From assembly GCA_028293725.1 (NCBI GenBank), contig JAQGOE010000015.1, positions 1 to 11,023 on the forward strand: DNA of 11,023 nt. The letters run 5' to 3'. Below, piece by piece: positions 1-6,704 of the stretch (the stretch's first letter is position 1; each line of letters begins with the position of its first letter). The notes under the pieces were generated by a model. It searched no databases and was not told the DNA's origin. It saw nothing but the letters and a program-made list of their open reading frames with translations. This stretch comes from Gammaproteobacteria bacterium. GTDB lineage: Bacteria > Pseudomonadota > Gammaproteobacteria > Steroidobacterales > Steroidobacteraceae. Both the position numbers and the translations under genes were made by a program.

Positions 1-960
1 GACCCGCAGGTGCTCGCCGCGCAGGTGCATCGCATGCTGGCCGACCCGAAGTCGCTCACCCTGTCGACGAACTTCGCGTTCCAATGGCTCGGCCTCGACC
101 GGTTGGCCGAGATTCAGCCGGACCCGAATCTCTTCCCGTATGCCGGCGACCCGCGCGAGGACTACCGCACGGAGATGAAGCTGTTTGTAGACAGCATTTT
201 CCGCGAAGACCACAACGTTATGGACTTGTTGACCGCGAACTACACCTACGTGAATGAGCGGCTCGCTCTCGACTACGGCATCAACAATGTGCGTGGCGAC
301 CAGTTCCGGCGTGTTGTTCTGCAGGACTCGAATCGCTTCGGACTGTTGGGTAAGGGCGGAGTGTTGATGGCGACCGCTTACCCGAACCGTACGGCGCCGG
401 TACTGCGCGGCGCGTGGATTCTGGAGCGGGTGACCGGTACGCCGCCGTCGCCGCCACCGCCGGCCGTGCCTTCTTTGAAGGAGAACAAGAACGGCGAGAC
501 GCCGCACACCGTGCGTGAGTTGATGGCGCTTCACCGGGACAAGCCGGCGTGCTTCGCCTGCCACGGTGTGTTGGATCCGCTCGGCTTCGCGCTCGAGAAT
601 TTCGACGCGGTGGGCGAGTGGCGTACCAAGGACCGTATCGCCGGCACCACTATCGACGCCTCGGGCGTCCTGCCGGACGGCACGAAGATCAATGGACCGA
701 CCGATCTGAGGAACGCGCTGGCATCGAATCCGAACCAGTTCGTACAGACCCTGACCGAGAAGCTGATGACCTACGCGACGGGTCGCGCGGTCGATTACCA
801 CGATATGCCGACGATTCGCGCGATCGTGCGCGACAGCGCGCACGACGACTATCGGTTCTCGACGATAGTGATGCGGATCGTCAACAGTGACCAGTTCCAG
901 AAGCGCACGCCCGCGAATGACGCGATTGCGCACAAGACGCAGACTGCCCAGGCGCAGTAG
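1..960 (+). CDS. DUF1592/DUF1588/DUF1585 haem-motif protein, 3' part (partial at left edge)
   Basis: The frame is open from base 1, so the gene begins upstream; the GTG at 10 is internal. The visible 319 residues match the C-terminal half of the multi-domain proteins first noted in Planctomycetes. A DUF1592-type helical part comes first (FQWLGLDRL, then QPDPNLFP). A DUF1588 part follows, with a proline-rich linker and the family signature around CFACHG...DPLGFALENFD; the CxxCH codons lie at 550-564. A DUF1585-like tail closes the protein (KLMTYATGRAVDY to the NSDQF end). CxxCH is the covalent haem c attachment motif, so an exported redox or cytochrome-like role is likely, but no reaction has been established for the family as far as I know. 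Proteins of this type are often encoded next to DUF1552 proteins, as here (next gene, 94 bp on). Family assignment is firm; function is not. Confidence 0.9.
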   Translation, partial: DPQVLAAQVHRMLADPKSLTLSTNFAFQWLGLDRLAEIQPDPNLFPYAGDPREDYRTEMKLFVDSIFREDHNVMDLLTANYTYVNERLALDYGINNVRGDQFRRVVLQDSNRFGLLGKGGVLMATAYPNRTAPVLRGAWILERVTGTPPSPPPPAVPSLKENKNGETPHTVRELMALHRDKPACFACHGVLDPLGFALENFDAVGEWRTKDRIAGTTIDASGVLPDGTKINGPTDLRNALASNPNQFVQTLTEKLMTYATGRAVDYHDMPTIRAIVRDSAHDDYRFSTIVMRIVNSDQFQKRTPANDAIAHKTQTAQAQ

Positions 961-967
961 CAGTAGG

Positions 968-987
968 GTGCGACGCGTGCGTCGCAC
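968..987. other. Perfect hairpin in the gap between the DUF1592 and DUF1552 genes
   Basis: An 8-bp perfect stem, GTGCGACG (968-975) paired with CGTCGCAC (980-987), encloses the 4-base loop CGTG. It begins 7 bases after the stop of the upstream gene. No T-run follows, so it is not a classical intrinsic terminator. It may be an mRNA-stabilising or partially terminating structure within the operon. Confidence 0.5.
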
Positions 988-1021
988 GGGGCAGCCCGCG
1001 AGGGATGACCCCGGATACGAG

Positions 1022-1040
1022 ATGCAGGCAGAGCCTGCGT
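1022..1040. other. Short hairpin just upstream of the DUF1552 ribosome binding site
   Basis: GCAGGC (1024-1029) pairs perfectly with GCCTGC (1033-1038) around a 3-base AGA loop. It can be extended by a G-T wobble and an A-T pair to 1022-1040. The stem ends 4 bases before the GGAG ribosome binding site of the next gene, so its folding could affect translation of that gene. Confidence 0.4.
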
Positions 1041-1044
1041 GAGT

Positions 1045-1048
1045 GGAG
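1045..1048 (+). promoter_or_regulatory. Shine-Dalgarno GGAG deciding the DUF1552 start
   Basis: GGAG lies 6 bases before the ATG at 1055. In-frame alternatives are GTG at 1043, which overlaps this motif, and ATG at 1049, which directly abuts it. Neither has a usable upstream site, so 1055 is the preferred start. Confidence 0.65.
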
Positions 1049-1054
1049 ATGAGC

Positions 1055-2371
1055 ATGCATTTCATTACCAAGAAACATCTATCCCGTCGCACAGTCCTGC
1101 GGGGGATGGGCGTATCGATCGCTCTGCCGCTGCTGGATGCCATGATCCCCGCAGGGACCGCGCTCGCTAACACTGCCGCGTCGCCGAATCCGCGCATGGG
1201 TTTCATCTACTTCCCGCACGGGGCGATCATGAATCGCTGGGCGCCGGCGCAGACGGGTAAGGATTTCGAGATCACCCAGATCCTGAAGCCCCTCGAGCCT
1301 TACAAAGACCAGATGACGATCGTCAGCGGCCTGCGTAACAAGGCGGGTGAGAGCCCTGCACCGCACGCCATCATTGCGGGTACCTGGTTGGGCTGTGTGG
1401 CACCGGCTGTTAGTCAGTCGCCGAAGGCGGGAACCTCGGCCGACCAGATCGCCGCTCAGCACATCGGGCAGGACACGACGCTGCCGTCATTGGAACTGGC
1501 AGGTGAAGACGGCGGTGGCGCGTGCGATCCGGGTTACGGCTGCGCGTATTCGGGCACGATTGCGTTTCGTACACCCACTCAGCCTCTGCCGATGGAGCAC
1601 AATCCGCGCAAGGTATTCTTTCGCCTGTTCGGGCAGGGTGACACCGCCGAGGAGCGTCATGCCATCGTCAACGAGACGCAAAGCGTTCTCGATTCGGCGA
1701 AGGACAGCGCGGCGGACTTGCAGCGCGATCTGGGGCCGGCCGACCGCGCGATGTTGAGCGACTATCTAGACTCGGTTCGCGAGATCGAGCGTCGCGTGCA
1801 GAAGCAGAAGGAAAAGGAGACCGCCGGCATCAAGTTGCCGAACGCTCCCGCCGGGATCAACCAGGACTTCGGCAAGCAACTCGATACGATGTTTGAGATG
1901 ATCGCACTCGCGTATCAGGCGAACGTGACTCGGGTGACGACCTTCATGATGGCGAAGGAAGTCAGCATGCGGACGTACAACCAGATTGGCGTGCCGGATG
2001 CCTTCCATCCGCTGTCGCATCACCAGAATGATCCCGCGAAGCTCGATAAGCTCGCGAAGATCCAGACGTACCACTCGGAGGCGTTCGCCCGGTTTATCAA
2101 ACGCCTCGCGACGACGCCAGATGGCGATGGCTCGCTGCTGGATCATTCGATCCTGCTCTACGGCAGCAACATGAGCAACAGCGATATGCACAACAACGAT
2201 CCGCTGCCGTCGGCGGTACTCGGGCGCGGGTATGGAAAGATCAAGGGCGGGCAGCACCTGCACTTTCCGCAGGACACGCCGCACGCGAATTTGCTTCTCA
2301 CGTTGCTCGTTCGTGCCGGAATCCCGGTCGACAAGCATGGCAACAGCACGGGTCTGCTGACCGAGGTCTAA
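1055..2371 (+). CDS. DUF1552 family protein, Tat-exported
   Basis: A 438-residue protein of the DUF1552 family. It begins with a twin-arginine leader (SRRTVLRG at residues 10-17, hydrophobic stretch to about 30, likely cleavage after A38 in TALA-NT), so it is probably folded in the cytoplasm and exported by Tat. Family features include the FIYFPHGAIMNRW block (about 50-61), SGLRNKAGE (91-99), a Cys-containing GGACDPGYGC segment (154-163), a charged helix (about 190-255) and a C-terminal SHHQND (321-326) and LLYGSNMSNSD (368-377) region. The last region resembles metal-site segments of the related DUF1501 and alkaline-phosphatase-like proteins; that similarity is a recollection, not a test. 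The biochemical role is unknown. It sits between the DUF1592 protein and the ankyrin gene, with one base separating its TAA from the next ATG. Start chosen from GGAG at 1045-1048. Confidence 0.9.
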   Translation: MHFITKKHLSRRTVLRGMGVSIALPLLDAMIPAGTALANTAASPNPRMGFIYFPHGAIMNRWAPAQTGKDFEITQILKPLEPYKDQMTIVSGLRNKAGESPAPHAIIAGTWLGCVAPAVSQSPKAGTSADQIAAQHIGQDTTLPSLELAGEDGGGACDPGYGCAYSGTIAFRTPTQPLPMEHNPRKVFFRLFGQGDTAEERHAIVNETQSVLDSAKDSAADLQRDLGPADRAMLSDYLDSVREIERRVQKQKEKETAGIKLPNAPAGINQDFGKQLDTMFEMIALAYQANVTRVTTFMMAKEVSMRTYNQIGVPDAFHPLSHHQNDPAKLDKLAKIQTYHSEAFARFIKRLATTPDGDGSLLDHSILLYGSNMSNSDMHNNDPLPSAVLGRGYGKIKGGQHLHFPQDTPHANLLLTLLVRAGIPVDKHGNSTGLLTEV

Positions 2372-2372
2372 G

Positions 2373-3968
2373 ATGAGGCTTCGTATGAGGGGGACGGGCA
2401 AACACTCGAGCGCTGCGGCTCGCGTAGGCGCGGTCGCGTTCATTGCGACAATGCTGGGTTCGGGCGCTGTTTGGGCCGACGATTCTTTGGTCGACGTCGT
2501 GCAGGCGAAGAACCATGACGCCGCGGTGGCAATGATTGGGAAGGGCGCAGACGTTCATGCGCGCAGCGCCGATGGCACGACGGCGTTGCATTGGGCGATC
2601 TACAACGACGATGCGGATCTCGTTGCACGTCTCATCAAGGCGGGAGCGGACGTTTCCGTCACAAACGATTACGGCGCTAACCCCTTGCGTCAGGCTGCTG
2701 TTGTGGCCGATCCGGCCGTTATCAAGGCACTCATCAAGGCGGGCGCGGACGTTAACGCACCGAACGCCGAGGGCGAAACGCCACTCATGATCGTGGCGCG
2801 CACGGGTAATCTGGAATCGGCAAAGCTGTTATTGAGCCACGGTGCGAAGATCAACGAGAAGGAGCAGTGGGGCGGACAATCGGCTCTGATGTGGGCGGCC
2901 GCGCAGCATCAGGCTGAGATGGTGAAGTTGCTGATTTCGCACGGCGCGAATGTGAACGACCACGGCGTCGTTCGCGATTGGCAGCGGCGGGTGACCGCCG
3001 AGGGGCGCCCAAAAAACGAGAACCATGGCGGGTTTACTCCGCTGTTGTATGCGGCCCGGGAAGGTTGTATCGAGTGCGCCAAGTACCTCATCAAGGCCAA
3101 GGCGGACATCAATCTGCCCGATCCGGATGGCACGACGCCTCTCATCGTGGCGCTCATGAACATGCGCTTCGACATGGCGTCCTATCTCATCTCGGCGGGC
3201 GCCGATATCAACAGGTGGGATTTTTACGGCAACACGCCGCTGTATGTCGCTATCGACATGAATAATCTGCCCCGCGGGGGACGTCCTGACCTGCCGTCGG
3301 TGGATAACACGACTGGATTGCAGGTCGCGGCCATGCTCCTCGAGAAAGGGGCTGACGTGAATGCGCAGTTGAAGTTGCGGCCACAGTATCGAAATGGTGT
3401 GTTCGATCGGGGCGGCGATCAGATACTGTCGACCGGCGCGACGCCGCTGTTGCTCGCGGCGAAGGTGGGTGACATCGACGCCATCAAGTTGCTGCTGAAG
3501 TACAAGCCGATCATCGATCTGCCGAATTCGACGGGTGTGACGCCGCTCATGGCGGCGGCGGGCTTGGGGCACAGCTTCAATCCCACGCGCGGGCGTTTCA
3601 AAACTGACGAGCAAGCGGCGGAGTCGGTGAAGCTTCTCCAGGAAGCGGGCGCCGGGATCAACGGGCACGATAGGAGCGGCATGACCGCGCTTCACAGCGC
3701 CGCCGAGCACGGCTGGAACGATACGGTGAAGCAGCTGGTCGCCGATGGCGCGGACCTGCAGCCGAAGGACATCAAGGGCCTGACGCCGATGGACCACGCT
3801 GCTGGCCGGCACGAGCGCGCGTTTCTCGAGCCGGAGCATGTCAAGCATGACGATACGATGGCTCTGCTGAAAGGCTACATCGTTGCCGCGACCGGCAAGC
3901 CGCCGGTGGAGTTCGCGGGGACGCTCAATAAGTCGACGCGCGGGACGGGTGGGGCGTTGGCAAACTGA
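2373..3968 (+). CDS. Secreted ankyrin-repeat protein
   Basis: A 531-residue protein built almost entirely of ankyrin repeats. It opens with a Sec-type signal peptide: basic MRLRMRGTGK, a hydrophobic segment at about 17-33, and likely cleavage after A35 (VWA-DD). About ten repeats follow, marked by recurrent G-T-PL-A and LL-GAD-N patterns (for example DGTTALHWA at 67-75, GETPLMIVA at 134-142, GMTALHSAA at 435-443). Repeats are interrupted by loops at about 200-228, 300-320, 340-362 and 404-420. Ankyrin arrays bind proteins, so a scaffolding or inhibitory role in the periplasm is likely, perhaps for the DUF1592 or DUF1552 partner; the partner is inferred from position only. GAGG at 2363-2366, inside the previous gene, is a well-placed ribosome binding site, and only one base separates the two genes. 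ATG at 2385 is a less likely start. Confidence 0.88.
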   Translation: MRLRMRGTGKHSSAAARVGAVAFIATMLGSGAVWADDSLVDVVQAKNHDAAVAMIGKGADVHARSADGTTALHWAIYNDDADLVARLIKAGADVSVTNDYGANPLRQAAVVADPAVIKALIKAGADVNAPNAEGETPLMIVARTGNLESAKLLLSHGAKINEKEQWGGQSALMWAAAQHQAEMVKLLISHGANVNDHGVVRDWQRRVTAEGRPKNENHGGFTPLLYAAREGCIECAKYLIKAKADINLPDPDGTTPLIVALMNMRFDMASYLISAGADINRWDFYGNTPLYVAIDMNNLPRGGRPDLPSVDNTTGLQVAAMLLEKGADVNAQLKLRPQYRNGVFDRGGDQILSTGATPLLLAAKVGDIDAIKLLLKYKPIIDLPNSTGVTPLMAAAGLGHSFNPTRGRFKTDEQAAESVKLLQEAGAGINGHDRSGMTALHSAAEHGWNDTVKQLVADGADLQPKDIKGLTPMDHAAGRHERAFLEPEHVKHDDTMALLKGYIVAATGKPPVEFAGTLNKSTRGTGGALAN

Positions 3969-4164
3969 GGTGTCCTCTTACGGGCAGGCCCATCTCGACT
4001 CTCACGCTGCCGACTTTCTCGATCAAGTCGGCTTTAGTAGCTAAGTGCGGAATTACCGCTTCAATGGCGCTGACCCGCATTCTGACTTCCGTAAGGGACG
4101 ATTGCAACGCGCGCAGCCGATTGAAGATATCGTCAATCTCGTAGGATGTTAGGAGTTCACTCAT
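3925..4164 (-). CDS. Small coiled-coil protein, truncated paralogue of the upstream gene
   Basis: A 79-residue hypothetical protein. Its ATG (4164-4162) overlaps the TGA of the preceding gene by one base (TGATG), which fixes the start and suggests translational coupling. Residues 11-46 (DDIFNRLRAL to HLATKAD) match the upstream protein at 20 of 36 positions and read as an amphipathic coiled coil. After TKAD the similarity ends. The copy has no membrane segment, and its last residues are proline- and serine-rich and encoded partly antisense to the end of the ankyrin gene (44-bp overlap). This looks like a duplicated gene that lost its own 3' end, so it may be decaying. No function can be assigned. 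There is no clear ribosome binding site of its own. Confidence 0.5.
   Translation of the reverse strand: MSELLTSYEIDDIFNRLRALQSSLTEVRMRVSAIEAVIPHLATKADLIEKVGSVRVEMGLPVRGHLSLPTPHPSRASTY
4009..4035 (+). terminator. Candidate intrinsic terminator after the ankyrin gene
   Basis: A perfect 8-bp stem, GCCGACTT (4009-4016) paired with AAGTCGGC (4025-4032), with an 8-base loop, is followed by TTT on the + strand. It begins 41 bases after the ankyrin stop and would terminate the left operon. The T-tract is short, so efficiency is doubtful. It also lies inside the convergent small gene. Confidence 0.35.
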
Positions 4165-4427
4165 CAGTGCACCAACTTCGCGAAAGTCAATACCAGCCCC
4201 GCAGTGGTTAGTACAGTTGCGATCATCCACCTGATTAATCTGACTTCGATGGCGTTAACGTCTGCTTTCGTGGCCAAGTGTGAGATTGTCGCGGCAATAC
4301 CGCTCACCTGCTCTCTGATCTCCGAAACCGTGGATTCCACCCTACCAAGCCGCTCCAAGATATCGTCCACATTGCCTCCGCCGCTGGTTTCGTCGTAACA
4401 CTCGTCAAATTTGATCGCTGCACTCAT
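4164..4427 (-). CDS. Small coiled-coil protein with C-terminal membrane anchor
   Basis: An 87-residue hypothetical protein. A polar N-terminus of about 20 residues precedes a heptad-like amphipathic helix (DDILERLGRV to HLATKAD, 21-56), a short basic or polar stretch (EVRLIRW), and one hydrophobic membrane segment (about 67-83, IATVLTTAGLVLTFA). The protein is therefore probably tail-anchored, with the coiled coil free to oligomerise. Small LATKAD-containing proteins with this layout are common but uncharacterised. ATG at 4427 was chosen because MSAAIKF aligns with the start of the downstream paralogue; ATG 4445 and TTG 4460 are also in frame, and none has a good ribosome binding site. It lies 200 bp beyond the end of the PQQ operon and past a hairpin, so it probably has its own promoter, which I could not identify. 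Confidence 0.6.
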   Translation of the reverse strand: MSAAIKFDECYDETSGGGNVDDILERLGRVESTVSEIREQVSGIAATISHLATKADVNAIEVRLIRWMIATVLTTAGLVLTFAKLVH

Positions 4428-4585
4428 GTTGAAGACTTTAGTCATCAGCTGGTGCAGCAATCAACAGTCGGTTTGAGAAATCGGGTGAGGAATTTTCATC
4501 CGATAGCGTCGGGGAGCACGTGGGGTGCGGACGTTGGGCGCGACGTGCGGGAGCGCTGAACGCGGGCGTCCGGAGAGGCGACAGA

Positions 4586-4613
4586 CCCCCACCGCGTTGG
4601 TATACGGTGGGGG
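4586..4613 (-). terminator. Hairpin downstream of the PQQ dehydrogenase gene
   Basis: A perfect 9-bp stem, CCCCCACCG (4586-4594) paired with CGGTGGGGG (4605-4613), with a 10-base loop, lies 14 bases past the PQQ dehydrogenase stop. It is very GC-rich but has no T-tract on either strand. It is a likely transcript end or mRNA 3' stabiliser for the minus-strand operon rather than a textbook intrinsic terminator. Confidence 0.55.
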
Positions 4614-4627
4614 CAGGGCCTACGTGA

Positions 4628-6703
4628 TTAGTGCGGCGGGAACAGATCGGTTGTGATGTAGCCGGCTACATCGCGGAGCTGTTCGGGAGTCAGGACATCC
4701 TTGAAGGGGGGCATGTCGCCGCGGCCGGTTGTGGCCGTGGTTATGATGAATTTGGGGTCTTTCGAGGCGTTTATGAGATTCGCGCCGCCGTGGCTGCCCA
4801 ATCCGGTGTTGTCGTGGCAGGCGGTGCAGAATGTCTGGAATATCTTTTTGCCGTTGAAGCGGTCAGGGTCACCCGACGCGAACGTTATGGGGGTTTCGTG
4901 ACCGCCGTACAGGAGCGCCATCGGGCGGCCCGCGGTAATCGGGAATGATTCGAGTTTGCCGCTCGTCGAGAACAACCAGACGCTGTCGCCCTTTTTCGAG
5001 CCTGCCGCGAACAGTGTGCCGCCTGAGAACACGACGACATACTGCTGGCCTTCATACTCGAACGTACTCGCCGTGGCGTTGACGCCCGAGTCCGTCTGGA
5101 ACTGCCATAGCCGGTCGCCATTGCGATTGTCCAGCGCGGTGAAACGCCCGTCGCTGCGGCCGACGAACACCAGTCCACCGCCTGTGGCGAGCGAACCGCT
5201 GAAGCAGTCGTCCCGCCATTGTTGGCGCCAGACCAGACGATTGGTCTTCAGATCGACGGCGGCGAATATGCCGCGACCCGCTACGCCTGAATACCCGGCG
5301 CCGCCCTTGTTCCACATGCCTTCGAATGTCGGCTTGTCGAGGCCCTTGGTGTCGCTGAATGAGGTGCCGACGTGGTCGATGGCACAGATGTACATCAGGT
5401 TTGTCGTCGGGTCGTAGGAGCTCGGCGGCCAGTTGACGCCCATCTGCGGGCGATAGGACACCGGCTTGTCCCAGTAGGGCGTGAAAATCCGCCCGCCGTT
5501 GATGAGTTCCTGGCCTTCGGGTGCGATGTCGAGGGACTGCGGTACGACGGCGTCGCCGACGGGGTAGGGCTGCGTTGGCGAAGTCGCCTGACGTGGCTCC
5601 TGTGGGACTGCCTTCTCGTCGATGCCCAGCAGAGGCTTGCCCGTGGCGCGATCAAGGATGTAGACCCAACCGGTCTTGGGGATTTCGGCGAGGGCCTTGC
5701 GCGGCTTGCCGTCGATGTTGGCATCGAACAGGATCACCGGGTTCGGCGAGTCGTAATCCCAGATGTCGTGGTGCACCTGTTGGAAGTGCCAGCGGTATTT
5801 CCCGGTCTTCGCCTCGATCGCCAGGATGGAAGCCGTGAACAGGTTGTCTCCGGCTCGCACCGAGCCGTTGTAGGTGGGGCCGGCGTTGCCGGTGGAGAAA
5901 TAGAGGAGGCCGAGATCGGGATCGACCGCCGGTGTTTGCCAGACCGAGGCTCCGCCGTACTTCCAGACCTCGCTGTCGGCAGGCCAGGTGTTGCTACCCA
6001 ACTCGCCGGGCGCGGGGATGGTGTAGAAGGTCCAAACCGGCTTACCCGTCTTGGCGTCGAAGGCTTTGATCTGGCCGCGGATACCCATGTCGGCACCGCC
6101 CATGGCGGCGATGACCATGCCGTCGTAGTAGAGCGGGGCGCCTACGATGCTGAACCCCTGCAGGGGGTCCTGTGCCTGCGTCGACCACACGACTTTGCCG
6201 GTGCGCTGGTCGAGGGCGACCAGCTTCGCGTCCAATTGTCCGAGATAAATCTTCCCCGCACCCAAGCCGAGTCCGCGGCTGATCCAGCCACAGCAGGCGC
6301 GTACGCGGTTCGGATCCAACTTCGCCTCGTAGTTCCAGAGGATCGCGCCCGTTTTGACATCCAACGCGAAGACATCGTCGTTGCCCGTGACCGTGTAGAT
6401 CACTCCGTCGTACACGAGCGGCTGCGCCTGCCCGGAGTACTGCGCACCGATGCCCGACCCGTTAAGGTGGGTACGCCAGACGCCCTTCAGGTCCTTGACG
6501 TTATCGCGGTTGATGGCGGTGAGAGGCGAGTACCTCTGGTTGAAGAGGTTGCCACCGTTGGTGATCCAGTCACTCGTCGGGAGCGCGCGAAGTTGCTGCG
6601 CCGTGAAGGGGGGCGCCGGTTTGATGGCCGCCGGAGGTGGCGGCGTCTGCGCTACTAGCGGTAGCGCAGACATCAGCAGCAGAAGCGAAAGCAACTTACG
6701 CAT
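4628..6703 (-). CDS. PQQ-dependent dehydrogenase with C-terminal cytochrome c domain (quinohaemoprotein)
   Basis: A 691-residue periplasmic dehydrogenase of the quinoprotein alcohol dehydrogenase family. A Sec signal peptide (about 1-18) precedes an eight-bladed propeller (about 40-600) with repeated W-docking motifs such as LDVKTGAILW. Active-site signatures are visible: vicinal cysteines C137-C138, a metal-ligand region GGAD at 202-205 with Asp where Glu is usual, N273 in TGNAG, catalytic D316 in WDYD with a second Asp at 318, and K343. A class I cytochrome c domain closes the protein (CTACH at 626-630, axial Met M664 in GDMPPF). It would oxidise an alcohol or aldehyde and pass electrons to its own haem. 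The substrate cannot be told. The start ATG lies one base after the TPP-enzyme stop, and the signal peptide begins there; a longer frame to 6814 is not needed. It is last in the operon. Confidence 0.92.
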   Translation of the reverse strand: MRKLLSLLLLMSALPLVAQTPPPPAAIKPAPPFTAQQLRALPTSDWITNGGNLFNQRYSPLTAINRDNVKDLKGVWRTHLNGSGIGAQYSGQAQPLVYDGVIYTVTGNDDVFALDVKTGAILWNYEAKLDPNRVRACCGWISRGLGLGAGKIYLGQLDAKLVALDQRTGKVVWSTQAQDPLQGFSIVGAPLYYDGMVIAAMGGADMGIRGQIKAFDAKTGKPVWTFYTIPAPGELGSNTWPADSEVWKYGGASVWQTPAVDPDLGLLYFSTGNAGPTYNGSVRAGDNLFTASILAIEAKTGKYRWHFQQVHHDIWDYDSPNPVILFDANIDGKPRKALAEIPKTGWVYILDRATGKPLLGIDEKAVPQEPRQATSPTQPYPVGDAVVPQSLDIAPEGQELINGGRIFTPYWDKPVSYRPQMGVNWPPSSYDPTTNLMYICAIDHVGTSFSDTKGLDKPTFEGMWNKGGAGYSGVAGRGIFAAVDLKTNRLVWRQQWRDDCFSGSLATGGGLVFVGRSDGRFTALDNRNGDRLWQFQTDSGVNATASTFEYEGQQYVVVFSGGTLFAAGSKKGDSVWLFSTSGKLESFPITAGRPMALLYGGHETPITFASGDPDRFNGKKIFQTFCTACHDNTGLGSHGGANLINASKDPKFIITTATTGRGDMPPFKDVLTPEQLRDVAGYITTDLFPPH

Positions 6704-6704
6704 G

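Noticed and set aside
2829..3848. 339-codon open frame on the minus strand
   Set aside because: Antisense shadow of the ankyrin gene; its apparent internal repetition reflects the ankyrin repeats read backwards.
5372..6658. 428-codon open frame on the + strand
   Set aside because: It is antisense to the PQQ dehydrogenase, whose motifs are unmistakable. The translation is low-complexity, Arg/Val/Gly/Asp-rich and matches no family; long antisense frames are common in GC-rich genes.
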